Assembly (NCBI GenBank): GCA_947685225.1
Contig: CANTUV010000010.1
Span: 6,634,001-6,698,000 of the forward strand
Length of the DNA stretch: 64,000 bases
Direction of reading: 5' to 3'
Source of the DNA: Garcia nutans
Taxonomy: Eukaryota > Streptophyta > Magnoliopsida > Malpighiales > Euphorbiaceae
Shown here: piece after piece, positions 23,901 through 37,400 of the stretch
Layout: the number at the start of each line of letters is the position of its first letter
Numbering within the stretch: the first letter of the stretch is position 1
Notes under the pieces: model-generated
Database searches by the model: none
The model's input: the letters and a program-made list of their open reading frames with translations, nothing else
Told to the model about the DNA's origin: nothing
Position numbers and translations under genes: made by a program

Positions 23901-25356
23901 ATATAGTCTGATTATACTGGTGTTAAATCTAGTTTCTGAGTTGAATGGCTAGTCAGAAGATGGATGACTATAGTGACAGTGGGCACTCTGTACTATAGAG
24001 GATACCTTTTGTGTCTCAATGATATTGGCATCTAAGCAATTAGTAGACATTTTGCTTTATAGAGGGCTTTTGGTACCTTTTTCTATAGTGAGTCTTTGGC
24101 CATATACTTACAGTGGGCATTTATTAGCCAGTAGTGACTCGCTATCTGGACCTAAAATTTACAATTCAGTATATGAGAGCAAAAAAATATATGTGAATAT
24201 GATGTTATAAATATTGAAAGATATATGAAGCAATATTATAAGCCAATTATTTAAAACTAACTTACTGTGTTTTAATGTGAAGGTGGTTGTTAATGTAACA
24301 CTTTTAACGAAATCACTAAAACACTGAATAAAATAGTTATGTTCAAAGTATTAAATTAATCAATAAATTTTTAAGTATTATAATAATTGAAAGTGCATAC
24401 AGTGATGATTGAAACAAAGTGTACCAAACTATAGTACTAAATCAAATTGCTAAAGTTATAAAATTGAATGTATATGTCCTATATGTAAATTTGAGAAGTG
24501 AGATTTACTGAATAACATAATAAAGTGTAGTAAGAATATGTTAACAAATGTGAAAGTAAGTCTTAAATGAAATAATTTAATAAGGGTAAAGTTACAATAC
24601 CAAAAATGCAGTGCAGCATTATTGATCTTATAAAAATAAATTATTATTTTGTGTAATCAAAATATAGCGTTAGATTGTTATTGCGAATACTTGATATATT
24701 GAAATATTTTGTTAAAATTGAGTTTTATTACTACAGTTTTATAAATATTTTCTCTAATATTAAGTGGCAAAACATATTTATATAAACATCACTAAACTAT
24801 TGACTTAGCGTGTTAGAAGCTTTCTGACACGCAGGTATAACAAAACGAAAAAAGTTGAGAATTTAAAGTGAAGATGTACAAAACTAGTAGTACTGCAGCG
24901 AATAATTCATATATATATAAATTGTTTATAGAATTGATGTATTGTTTAGTATAATTGATAATATTATAACGTTGCATGAGTTTTTAAGCATGGTTAAAAT
25001 AATTGTACTTAAAGACTTAATGATCTCAAATTCTTACCATATTTAATATATATTGTATCGTGAACTATTAATTTATAATAGACTCTTTGATATATGAATG
25101 AAGATAATTTTATTTGGAGATATTAGAGTTGGATTGAATGTCAGAAAAAGAAAACAAATGGAATGTTATGTGATAGGTTATAACCTTATATTTGAAAATT
25201 TTTATTTAATGGCAATTTTAAAGGAAACTTTTCGATAATTTGATTAAACTGTTGGTGGTATTTCTTAAAAGTAGTATTTTAAATGGTTACAAGATAGATA
25301 ATAAGTTAAGTAACATTCTCTAATAGTTTATATGAGAATTATCAGAGGATGTTATA
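20941..25356. mobile_element. Degenerate 4.4-kb solo LTR, probably Ty3/gypsy
   Basis: The 5' end TGTAATGCCC and the 3' end GGATGTTATA (a decayed form of ...TGTTACA) are flanked by the same 5-mer AAATA (20936-20940 and 25357-25361). That is the 5-bp target duplication expected of an LTR retrotransposon. No gag, pol or second LTR is present and no long frame exists, so this is best read as a solo LTR left by recombination between two LTRs. The U3-like part, a TATATATAT stretch near 21337, a pyrimidine-rich tract after it and a motif array at 21743-22032 fit long LTRs of plant gypsy elements. The clade is not determined. A very old, internally deleted element is an alternative. Confidence 0.65.
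21743..22032. repeat. Array of paired CCACGG/CGTGG motifs within the solo LTR
   Basis: A GCCACGGACGTGG-like motif recurs in pairs: 21743 and 21764, 21835 and 21857, 21926 and 21948, 21997 and 22019. The two members of each pair are 21-22 bp apart. The pairs repeat every 92, 91 and 71 bp. The best copy is the near-palindrome GGCCACGACCGTGG at 21947. The array is GC-richer than its surroundings. It may be a tandem duplication of an LTR enhancer or a protein-binding repeat. Confidence 0.6.
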
Positions 25357-25361
25357 AAATA

Positions 25362-25947
25362 ATTTTTTTTATCAATTATATAAAAATGAAATTGTTATGT
25401 AATATGAAGTTTCAAAGTTTAAAAATTTTATATTTTAAAAATATTTTTAATAAATTTTTTAAATATTAAATATATTATCACATAAAAATAACTTACTTGA
25501 TCATATCATATTATATTATTTTTCTAAACATAATAATGAATACTAAAAATATTATTTTATATTTATTATTATATTCTGTTAATTATATTTGGTGGATATT
25601 AATAAATTAAGAGAAAATTAATATTATATATTATTTTTTATCTTTCTTTAAATATTTTTAATATATTAAATATATAGGTAATGTATTATTTAAAATTGAA
25701 AAATAAAATATTAATATTTTTAAAATATTAAAAAATGATTTTTTTAAAATAATTTTTTGGGGTAATTTTACTTAGAAATAGTTTTTGCCAAATGTAAGGG
25801 AAAAGAACAAAAACAAATTAATTAATTAATTAATTATCAAATCTACCATATGACCCATTTACAGCAAAATGGGTGTGGGGCGATATATACTGCACCCAAA
25901 ACATAAAAAGAAACGAGCGAGCGAGCGAAGCGACGGACAGGAGGAAG
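25362..25947. other. 5' flank of NAA20
   Basis: AT-rich sequence with ATTA repeats (25818-25837) is followed by about 100 bp of GC-richer leader before the start codon. That leader contains a GAGCGAGCGAGCGAAGCGA stretch at 25914-25932. No clear TATA box was selected. Confidence 0.4.
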
Positions 25948-28530
25948 ATGACGACGATACGCCGATTCTGCTGCAACGACCTTCTCCGATTTTCTTCTGT
26001 AAATCTTGACCATCTTACTGAAACCGTAAGCTAAAATTCTCACTTTATCCGATTGATTATGTTTCTAATGAAATGATTACGTTTCTAATTAATTTTAATT
26101 ATGTAGTTCAATATGTCCTTCTACATGACCTATTTGGCGAGATGGCCTGACTATTTTCATGTGGCTGAAGGCCCTGGTAGCAAAATCATGGGTTATAGTA
26201 TGCTTTTCCCCTTTCTCCCCTTTTCGATTCATCAATTTCAGTTTAATTGCAGAAAGCCTAAAGTGGGAAAACCTGTATGGATGATTTGCAGTTATGGGTA
26301 AAGTAGAAGGACAAGGGGAGTCCTGGCATGGACATGTCACGGCAGTAACGGTTGCTAATGAGTACCGCAGGCAGCAATTAGCTAAGAAACTCATGAACCT
26401 CCTCGAAGACATCAGTGACAGAATGTAAGATTTTTTTTTTTACTTAAACTTGAAATATGTGCTATTTGTTTTAACCGTTGAGAATAATATTCATTTTTCA
26501 GTATATTGCAATCACCATAATTATTTTTATATTCTCTAGTGTTGCTTTAATGTCTTTTGTGCTGTTGGAATTTCATGTTAAAGAATAAGGAAATAGCTGT
26601 TGTGCAGATATGGTAGTGGTTTTGTTGCGCATAACTTTCTTTTGGGGTTTCATTTGCAACATTATATGATGATATTTGTATCTGTTAATATGCATATCTA
26701 TGTCTAGCTGAGTTAATATAAATGCTTAAATTGCTCTGTTATAAGGAGGGGGCTTAAATGATATTGGACCGATAGTGCTTTATCTTCTTTCCCAAATGAT
26801 ATAATTTTGCAATTTTTGTAGAAACCTCGCAGAAAAACTTTAGAAAACTATGGAAATTTAGTTTTTGAGTGCATTATTTTCCATTCTATGGCTATTAGCT
26901 TCTTGAGAAGATAGCTGCAGTGTTATGAGGTTCTTTGAATTGTGAATTTTATTGGGAGGGTACTAATCTTCAATTGATGAATGATGATGCATAATTTATA
27001 CACCTTTCCATTTATTTGTATAACTATGGACTATGCAATATTTAATGATACCAATATGCATAGAACTACGACCAGAACGGCTCAAAAAGCATATAGGACA
27101 TTTTTCTTGAGCTGTTATTGTTGCCTCACTGTTTGATTTGGAGATAGTATGCAACAATATATCTTTTCGACAGAATTCATGGGATGGAGTTAAGGCTTTT
27201 CTTTGATTGCATCTTCACCTCTTCAATTATTATCATTTGAATTAATATTGGGATCTTTCTAGTTACTTACTACTTCATTTTGTTAGTGATAAGGCATACT
27301 TTGTGGATCTATTTGTTAGAGCGTCAAATACACCAGCTATAAAGATGTATGAGAAGGTAATTGGTCTTTAACTCCTACAAGTTTATAATTTTGTTGCTAC
27401 TTGATTTTATTTCTATGATTTGTAAAAACAGGCACATCATACTTCAATATATGCATGAACTTCCTTCACGGAAACATTAGATGAAGTATCTTATATTCTT
27501 AATTTTTGTTAGCATTTCATACTTGAGACTTATTTGGATATTTGATGTCATTATTATTTTATTTCAGTTTGTTATTTTGATATAAGATTGCGTGGTATTA
27601 GAAAAATGTTAAGTATTAGAAAGTATTAGAAAAATGTAAAGAATTAACATAGCAAACCCCAAAGTTGTAATAATTCAGTCCTATCACTTTAACATTAGCA
27701 TTTCCGACTTTTAATCTCTACATTAGCTTCAGTGAGAAGTGTAAGATTTTGAGGAACTAAAGTATTTTATAATATACTAATTCAAGCATTAAAGTACATA
27801 AAATTTTTGGGATTAATGTGAGGTATAAAATTAAAATGTTAATTACTATAGTTCAAATTCATAATTTTGTGAACAATGAGTAAAGTGTTGGATCACTGTG
27901 CTGATAATTATAGTAAAACTCAGGAGTATTATGTAATTTATATGTACGAAAGATGCATGGAAGAATCTTCCTTGCTTAAAGAAATTGAAGCTTGAATGAA
28001 AGTTTCACCTCTTTGACCAGTGTGTTATGCACGGCTAGAGGTTTGGGTGAGTTCTCTTTATTGGACAAATTGTAGTACTATCAACTGCTACAATCTTATT
28101 TTGTTTTCCAGTGAGAAATGGCATGGAGCCATAACCAGATAAGAGACATTCAATTTACATGTTTATAAATGTCTAATGTGTTTTGGAATATATCCTTGAT
28201 GTGTGTGTTGTCTCTTTTTTTTTTTCTTGGATACCTTTTCAATAACGAGGCAAAATGATGCCCATTCTATCTGCCTTTCCTTTCAGCTTGGTTATGTTAT
28301 CTATAGACGAGTGCTACGCTATTACTCGGGAGAGGAAGATGGGTTAGGCAAGTTTTCATATTTGACTGAAACATCTGGATTTTGTTTTATTGTGCTTTTA
28401 TTACCTCTAGTTACTTATTTTATTGTGCTTTGTATCAGACATGAGGAAAGCTTTATCGCGGGATGTTGAAAAGAAGTCCATTATTCCACTCAAACGACCG
28501 GTTACTCCTGATGAACTGGAATATGATTAG
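25948..28530 (+). CDS. NAA20: N-alpha-acetyltransferase 20, NatB catalytic subunit (six exons)
   Basis: NAA20 transfers acetyl from acetyl-CoA to the N-terminus of nascent proteins starting Met-Asp/Glu/Asn/Gln, working with NAA25 at the ribosome. Exons: 25948-26025, 26107-26197, 26292-26424, 27287-27356, 28287-28347 and 28439-28530. All phases agree and the product is 174 residues, the normal plant length. Recognisable blocks are MTTIRRFCCNDLLRF, FNMSFYMTYLARWPDYFHV, IMGKVEGQGESWHGHVTAVT (GNAT strands) and the acetyl-CoA region NEYRRQQLAKKLMNLLE. Further on are KAYFVDLFVRASNTPAIKMY, LGYVIYRRVLRYYSGEEDGL and the C-terminal PLKRPVTPDELEYD. The fifth intron starts with GC (AG|GCAAGT at 28346-28353) and ends TATCAG; the others are GT..AG. 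No lesion is visible. Confidence 0.95.
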
Positions 28531-31433
28531 ATCTACTTTCAGTGGAGAGCTGAATAAAATGATGATGCTTGTGATTCTTGGGATGAAATAATAAGCACAT
28601 TGGATCAGTTGTGGAACCAAATGTCAAATGAGAGATCTCAAACTGTAACTTTGAATCATTATATACGCTTGGCATGAAAAACATCAAAGATGAGAGATGT
28701 GCCTTTGGCTTCATTAGTGCTCTCTTACTTGTTTTGCTGCATGCCTGTCAACTTCCTTTTTGTATAATATTCAAGCGAAGCCACTTCTATAAGAATATGG
28801 ATTATCTGTCTCTCAAATTTAATGTGATGATTTGCGACAGGAAAAGCAGAAAAAAGTGAACTGTAGGTATCTGCTGTACAAGCTTCAAAGAAGCGCATTA
28901 GTTTGAAGCATGACAGAGGACGAGAAGGAAGTCAGCAGTTGGAAGTTGCAGATACTGTGAAATAGCAGACCAGTTTATCTTCATAAATTCTTGGGATGAG
29001 TAAAATTGTCTGAATTATACTCATTTGATTGCAACTCAAATTATACACACTTGATTGCGACTTGATTAACTCGATTAAATATGTTAATTTAAACTAATTA
29101 AGTTGGTCGGTTTAAATTTATATATTTATTAGTAAATTTGAAATAAACCAGTTGAATTTAATTAAATTGGTCATTATTGATTGATTTTTAAAACTTAATT
29201 TTTTTGGTTGATCAATAGTGATTAAATTAGTTGATTTTTAAGATTGGATCACTTTGACCAATGAACATTTCTAATAAATCCTCAAATGCCCAATGGGACC
29301 GTGACCATAAAAATCAAGTGGGCCTGCATGTTTGTTTTGTGGGCTTAACAATATTTTATTGAATCATCTTAGTGATATGGTCAAAGCAATACTGCTAAAG
29401 AGCCTGAGTTGCTGCTGCTTCAGCTCTTAACATGAAACAGAGGTCAAGTTCTGAATGCTGAGACGCTGCAGGAATTTTAAAAATTTATAGGAAAAAACGA
29501 AAAAAAAAAAAAAAAAACTAAAGGACTGTGCATTGGCACATGCATGTTGGCCGCTTGTAGAACAAGAAGAAAACAAGAAATAAGAGGAGCTCATTTGCCC
29601 AAAAAGATGAAGAGAGCAAAAAAGAAAAAAGAGTGATGGATACTAAAAGGTTATTACTAAAATCGGTTTCCTTCCAAAAACACAATAAGGCCATTTCACC
29701 TTTTAATACGTCTGACCGTTTTCTTTTGTTTTCTTCCTTTCGTATTGAAATTATGCTTTAATTTGCTTTCAACTTGTCGTTGTTAAGGCCTCAACCTCAA
29801 CGCATGAGACCATCATTTTAATTCCAAAACCAATCATATATTTTCTCTTCCTTCTTTTTGTTTTTATTATTTATATGCACATACTACTTTTAACTATTCG
29901 AAAAGACCAAAAAAAAAAAAGAGAAAGAAGTGGTAGAAGAAGAATGCAGGATCATAATTTCTCGCCCAAGAAGGTGTCATATATCAATTATTATTAAGGT
30001 GGTCCAAAGGGAATTGGGTGGTAAATTTGGTCATAATGGGATAAGAAATTGATTTTATCATCAATATATATATATATGCGGTCCTATCCAATAATAATTA
30101 CTCTCAAATCATCAACTAATTGAAAAAACTTGATGAATTTATCATCTCCAATAATAATTACTCTCAAGAGTCAATGCTAATTGAAAAAACTTGGTGTGTT
30201 GTTTGTGTCCTATACTTTAAAGCCATTTAATATTGATCCAATTTCAACATTGATGAATTTAATTAATGGGAAGAGTCATAACTTGCTCTTTTGATTAGCC
30301 AACTTCGTCTTCCATTCACTACTTTAGTCAAATAACTGATGCTCATGCATGCAGTCAACCCCATTTAACTAAGTGGATAGATAAAACAGGGCTTTATTCT
30401 TAATTTGGTTTCTTGTCAATGGACGACGTGGGATTTCTTCTTACACATATGTGTCTCACCTTAATTTGTCTGCCATTGTCTTGTTTACAGGTGTGGATTT
30501 AGCAAGAAATGATTGCAGTAAGAGGCTGAAAAAGAGGTCAACACTCTTTAAAACACAACTTAATGTTGATTACTATTTATATCCCACTACCTAAATTTGT
30601 GCAAACCTCTTTTTATCTATTTTTTTTTAATTTGGGTTTGGGTTTGGATGTTTTTAGAACAATATAATTAATAAAGTCCTAAGCCTGTGTCTGCAGCTTG
30701 TTTATTAATTAGGAAACAAACAATCTTTGTCTCACATAAAACTATTTCAGTAATTCCTATAAATTGTAATACAAAAATTCTTATCCATTTCTGAGTCCAA
30801 TTATTTTTGTCTGCCCTTTTTTTTTCTAGTTAGTGTATTATTTGCTCTATCTTACTAATTTTGGAATTGCTTTTCGCCAGTTATTATTAATATTTACTGC
30901 TAACTATAGCATAGTTAGTTTTTATGCCTAATAACAGTAGATTTTTTTAAAAAAAAAGTTTAAATGAGAATTCCATCTCATAATCATAATTGCTAAACTT
31001 TTTGACCCCCCGTGAAGTTAGAAGAAATTCTAAAGGAAACCGTACATGTTTCATTTTGGAAGATTTAGGATTGAAATTGAATTTAAATTTTTAGTTGATA
31101 AATTAATTTGTCGGCCATGCTTTTGGATGTTTTTGTTACCTAATTGATGTTGGTGAGCATTAATCATTTAAGAAAATGACATATATATATTCGATTTTTT
31201 AAAAAGATCGCCATAAACAAAATAATATCATATAATATTATTCTGTCAATTAGAAAATAATAAATTATTTTTATTAATTACAATATAATTGATTCAGTGA
31301 TGATTCACATAAGTCATATATTTACTTAAATGAATGAATTTATTCGTATATTCATCCATTCAATTTTTGGATTATATATTGACAAGATTATGCACAAATC
31401 TTGTACTTAGAAAAAAAAAATAAAAGATTAAAA
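28531..31433. other. Intergenic region between NAA20 and the CPS gene
   Basis: NAA20 and CPS converge here. The first 400 bp probably hold the NAA20 trailer. A poly-A run is near 29499-29517. A 60-bp imperfect tandem duplication starts at 30088 and 30148, each copy opening CCAATAATAATTACTCTCAA and including TAATTGAAAAAACTTG. No gene was seen on either strand. Confidence 0.55.
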
Positions 31434-34400
31434 TTAGAAAACAGTATCAAAAAGTACTTTAGAAATATGGTAATTGATAGTTCCAGGATCTGAGATGGTA
31501 AAATAGTAAAAACTCTTTGCTACGGTAAAAAATGTTTGTTTGATATTGGAATCGAGGCCATCTGTGGTTTGGTAAACTAACTGCACCAACTCTCGCATTT
31601 CTGAATTTATTTCAGAGATTGAGCTTCTCTCCTTGTCATGTACCTGAAATATTTTTTAAATAAATAAAATTTTTTTTTGGATTATATACATATAATGATA
31701 TTTGATAATTAATTCTAAATAGTAATAGACTTAATTTTTTTTATTAGCAAAATTAGGGTTATTTAATATCCATTTGAGGTTTTTTTTATCTTCTTGTAAT
31801 CCAATTAGATAATAAAACACGTTTAATTGTCAATAAAACAAAAAACATTTGGTTTCTTCTTTTATAGGATATGGCTAAAGATTTTGTCCGGATTCTATAC
31901 TATTCAAGACAAAAAAAATGTTGTAATCTTTTTTTAAACTGATTAAACTTAGATTTTTTTCACTTTTAGTTGAATTTCTCTTATATATATATACTAATAA
32001 TTAAGAAGAAAAAGAAAAAAAAAAAGAAGGGGAATTTAGAACTAACCTTGTAGTTGCGGTAATAACCAAGTTTGGAGCATATTGAGTTTATAAGTTGAAA
32101 GAATCTTTCATATTTGGAGTTATAATTCAAGAGCTCCTCAGAAACCCAATGCCCAGTTGTGAGATTTATTGTTTTCACAATCAATTCAGCTTCCCCTTGG
32201 TGTCTGTCTCCTTCCTTTTCCCACTTCAGAAGAAATTTTTTCCACTGTATTATTTATGTTAATTACCCAAAATTAGAACATAAAATTCAGATAAAAGCAA
32301 TTAATTTTTTTTTAAAAAATTAGATATTTTAATATTTAAAATTTGTTTAAAATGTAGAAACTCACAGCATGACGTAAACTGTGGCTAATGTCTGTCCCAT
32401 GAGCCACCAGAGCGTCCAAAGAGACATCGTTTAGGGTTTCAAGCACTATTCTTGTCTTTGCTTCAAATTTCCTGCATTTACCAAAAGTTCTCTATTTTAT
32501 TTATATTGTCTTTTCGATATATCCTAAGATGTATCGGTGGCACGCCAATACCATTTATCCAATACTATTAAATATTATCAATAATATTATTGTTTTAGTA
32601 AATTATAATATAATAATAATCTCCAAAGATCCATGTGGGAATATTATTTCCCCAAAAATAAAAAATAATAATTTGAATATTATTATATATATATTTTTAA
32701 ATTATCGATATGTAAGACTATAACAATGGTAAAATTTTACTTATTGAATTTTAAGATAGCTATATAACTAAGTATCATATTATAATTATTTTTTATATAA
32801 TAATATAAAAAATATTATCATATATTTGTACCTTCCATTAATAAGTCCTCCAGCACCAACACCATACTTAAATTCTTGGACAAAAGCTCTCTTCTGCTCA
32901 ATGGAAATATTATCGTCATTAAAATAAGAGTTTATAGTCTCAATCAAGATTATCGTCTTTGCCCATGCAAGTCTTTCTTTTGACCTTTCTGGCTCAAATA
33001 TGCTGGCTGCTGCCAGAAAATAAGCCAACAAAAGTTGCCTTTTGCTTACCCCAAAATCTCCCAAACTACATTCTTCATACCACCTGTGTCAATTTGTATT
33101 CACATGCTTAAGTAAATATTAATATGACAAAAGAAATTTAATTAAAATAAAAAGTTTTTTTTTACCATATGCACTTACTTTTGAAAATTGTCCCATTCAA
33201 AACGATGCACTGCTTGGCAATTATTGTAGTCGATTTTTGCGAGCTCTAAATATTCATTATTGTTCACATATGGCATCCTGCAAATACAATTTTTTTTAAA
33301 AAAAAAATAAGTAAATAGATAAAAAGTAGAGATCAGTCAATAATCTAATCTAATGTTTTTTCTTTCTTCTCTTTTTGTTGAGGCAAGTGAAACTGTGCAA
33401 GAATATTACATAAGCAAATTTTTGGTGATACCAAAAGTATATTTAATTAATTATTTGTAGAAAATAATTAAGGATAATGTGACAAAATAAATTCCAATAA
33501 GGTGGATTTATAAATAATGAGAACATTTAGAAACTTTAAACCGCCAAATTCATTATTGCTTCTTTTAGATTATCCACTTCGATAAATCCTTAAAGGAAAA
33601 TGAGAATATTTTTGAAGGTCAACTTAAGAGAAAAAACAAGGAATATACCTATAGAGAGTCTTGCCAATCCACACATCATTTTCTCCACCATATTGTTCTA
33701 TATAGAACCTCGCCTCCACTCTGGGCAGGTTTGCGTACCATGGAACATCCAATGCATATGCAACCTGTTTATTATATTCAATACAAAAATTTTATTATTA
33801 TTTTTTATTATATGTAAAAAGAAAAAAAATTCACTTAATTTTTCTTTTTTTTTTCTTTAGTTTTAGTAATTAAAGAGCTTGAATCTTGGTATCAGGAATA
33901 AATATTAAAGATACCTCGCCTGGTAAATCCTTGGTTATGATCCATTTATCTAGGACTTCATTAGCAGCTTGCCTTTCTCTCAGGAAATTATAAGAAAAAT
34001 CTCGCGCTTCCTCAAGGATATTTTCTCCAGGAAATATTACTTGAGATGCTCTAAACAGATTGTACATTCCGGTGACCGCCTGATTTGACTGCCCGGCAAA
34101 GCAGAAGAAAGTATCTCCTTTCTTAAAATGTTTGAACACATCTATATAATATAAATAAAAAAAACAAAATTATCAGAAAATTTAATCAAATGTAGTATTT
34201 AATAAAAATATTATATTAATTAAGTAATTCAATTACCAGGAGAAACATCATGGCCATATAATCTAAGCAGTCTGAATCCCATGGCTGTGTCATCAATATC
34301 ATGAACCTCAGAATTTCTTGCCCAGCAAATGCCATCTTCTCGCCAATATCTGAACAAATGCAATGATGATAATTATTTTAAAGTTAATTAACTTAATTAA

Positions 34401-37400
34401 ATAATTAACTAATTGTGATTAGTGGTCAAAAAATATATATGTAAATACCTGGCAACATAGTTAATACATTCTTTAAGCTGAGGCTCAAAGAATCGTGAGA
34501 TTCCAAGGCGTTGCAAGCGATCAACAGCCCAGATGTGCTCGAAAAGGTCAACGGGATAGACGTTCGGTACTGATTTTTTTTTTTGAGAAAAAAAAAACAA
34601 AAGATAAAAAATTAGTTTAATTAGTAAAAACAGTAAATGCGAACAAAATTAGAAAGAAAAAGAAAATGGATAATGAAAGTAGAAATGATTTATTTACAGG
34701 AAGAAAAGGAAAATGAGGAAGGATTACCTCCGCCTTTAAATCTTTGGACGATAGTGCTTAAATAAGACAAGGATTTAGTATCTTTAGTTTGCATAAGTGC
34801 ATAGGCAGTGGAGGATGGGGAGAACAAGAAAGACCCATCTTGGCACTGCAATTTCAGAAGCTTTTCCCACTCAAGGCCTGGCATTCCTTCCAAGCTATGG
34901 AGTAGTGTGGTGGGCACTTTGTGCATTATGTCCTTTGGTATCCTATCCCACATACAAAATTATTACATTAAATTTTGCAATATTACTAACATTATCATAT
35001 TTTTATTTTTATTTTTTATTTTTTAAAAAGTTACTTTATTTATATATATTTTTTATTTTTTAAAAAAAATCTCATCAAACATAATTGTAGCTCAAGGTTG
35101 TTCTGCAAAAGTTTTAATATAATTGAAAATTTAATAATTTAAAATTTACTTTTTAAGTTTTATATTTCTGCTGGCATAGATCTGTTTGAGGACTGGAGAA
35201 TCCTCGGGAAAATCAATATCTAATTTTCTTGCAAGCTCTAGCAATGACGGAAAAGCAACTTCAAAGCCTATTGGCATATGCTCAGCATTCTCATCTTCAA
35301 GCTTCCGCAAGTTCTCTTTAAAATATTTCATTCCTGACAACAATACACTAATTAATCAATAAACCTTTAATTATTATATAGTATTTATAAATAATTATAT
35401 AGTACTAGTATTAGTTACATCTACCTTTTTCAGACTTTTCGGGATGTAAATTCCATGATTTGAGAGCAATAACACAAGCGAGTGTATTGATGATACGATC
35501 ATGTGCTGTAAAAATAAGATCATCGCCCCAAGAACCATCTGGAAGCTGATTATCGGCTATCCATTGAAGGCTAGAAGGGAACTGAGGAGCACGGCTGCCA
35601 TTTATATCTTCAACTAGTGCTACCCAAGCTGTATCATATGCTGAGATGCTTATCTCTCCATCTTCCATTGAATCCAACATTGATTTAATTATTTTCACTC
35701 GTTTGATTGTCTCATTTGATGCAGAAACCTTTATAATTATAACACAAAATTAATTAATTAATTAATTAATTTATATCCAACCATAATCACATTATCTTTT
35801 ATATTATTAAAGGAAGGAAGAAAAAAGAAAAAAAAAAGGTGAGAAAAGTTACACTTAAAAGAATACCTTAGGAACTTGCTCTTCTATGTCATCTTCCACA
35901 ATCTCATGCCACTTGATCACGGGCACTCCTCCATTTTTATGAAAGACATCTGGGTATTCTGCGACATACATGATTACATAAACTTTTTGTATTAATATTT
36001 AAATAACTTTTTCTAGACAAAAAAAAAATTAAATTAAATTAGAGTTACAGTAATAATATGTAGTAGTGGTATTGTACCTTTAGTACGAGGCTGGGATACA
36101 GCACTGCATCTTGGTCGGATATCAAAATTTACACTTTTGTCTTTAGCCCCGCACAACCAAACACCTCCTGCATTTGCAAAAATACAATATTATTTTTTAT
36201 TATATTTATCTTTAAAGTTAAATATATCACTGTCTTTTAAAAACAGAAAATGAATAATAGCCCTCTTGAAGGAAGTATAATCAACTGGAAATGCTTTATT
36301 TAGTGGAACTGGGATTTAGCTGAGGGGTGGCAAAATTTTGAAATAAAAAAAAAATTGCAACCAAATGCTATTTTAATAAATTATATCATATATGTTATTT
36401 TTTAAACAATTTTTTATATATTTTTGAGATTTTTTAATTAATATATTTTTAAAATATTTTTTAAAAAAATTAAATTAATTATTTTAAATAAATTTATGTG
36501 ATGTAACAAATATATATAAATAAAATATTAAGATTTAGCTCAAAATATAAATTAATTAATTAATATCTAATTATAAATAAATTTTTATTTAAATATTTAA
36601 ATTTAAAAAAAATCAGTTTAATTCAATTTTATTATTATATAAATTACCATATTTGAAAAATATAATTAGTAAAATTTAAATTTTTTTTATAAAAAAATAT
36701 AAATTAATTTAAAAGTAATGAAATTATATCAAAATGAAAAGGATTTTTCAATAATTTAATTTATTTAGTTAGATTCACTGTTAGTACTTTTATATATATT
36801 TAAATTGGACATAAAAATTTTATATAAAAATAAAATGAGAAATAATTATTTTTTATTTTTAATATATACATTATATATATATGTATATATGCAGGAACTA
36901 AAGAGGGTCCACTGCCCCGAGACCCCGGTTCTGCTACGGCTCTATTGATACGGTTATAAGAAAGAAAGAGTGGTTCCGCTACCGGCTCTATTGATACGGT
37001 TATAAGAAAGAAAGAGTAAGTTTTTGTATGAGTATATATCAGGTTCATATACAGAATCAAGAAAATCATTTATTCTTCATCTAGCAAAGCAGGGGCCAGA
37101 GGTGGAACTATGAGCAATGTCAAAGGGGTTGTTGTCCTTCTAATTCTGACGTAATTAACATAAGCTCTTTCAAAAATAATAGATATGGCCCCTCCAAAAA
37201 CTTAGGAATTTTCAAGTATTTTTATTCAAAATTTGAACCTCAAAAAAAAAAGAAGAAGAAGAAGAAAAGCATAGCATATAATCTTGCTCGATTGACAATC
37301 TTGCTTGAAGGGGAATAATTGATCATATAAAACCATGGAGATGATAATGATGGAGAAAGGACTACTTACCAGGGGAAAGGAGAGGGCGATGACGGATGGA

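Noticed and set aside
24019..24210. 63-codon frame within the 20.9-25.4 kb region as a gene
   Set aside because: It lies inside the solo LTR, has no homology, and its repeated CTATAGTG/CAGTGGGCA motifs look like LTR sequence.
28674..28859. 61-codon plus frame after NAA20
   Set aside because: NAA20 already ends in its conserved DELEYD plus stop, so this lies in the probable trailer.
29121..29270. Inverted repeat with GGTTGATCAATAGTGATT-like arms
   Set aside because: Only short, interrupted complementarity in AT-rich sequence; not above what composition allows.
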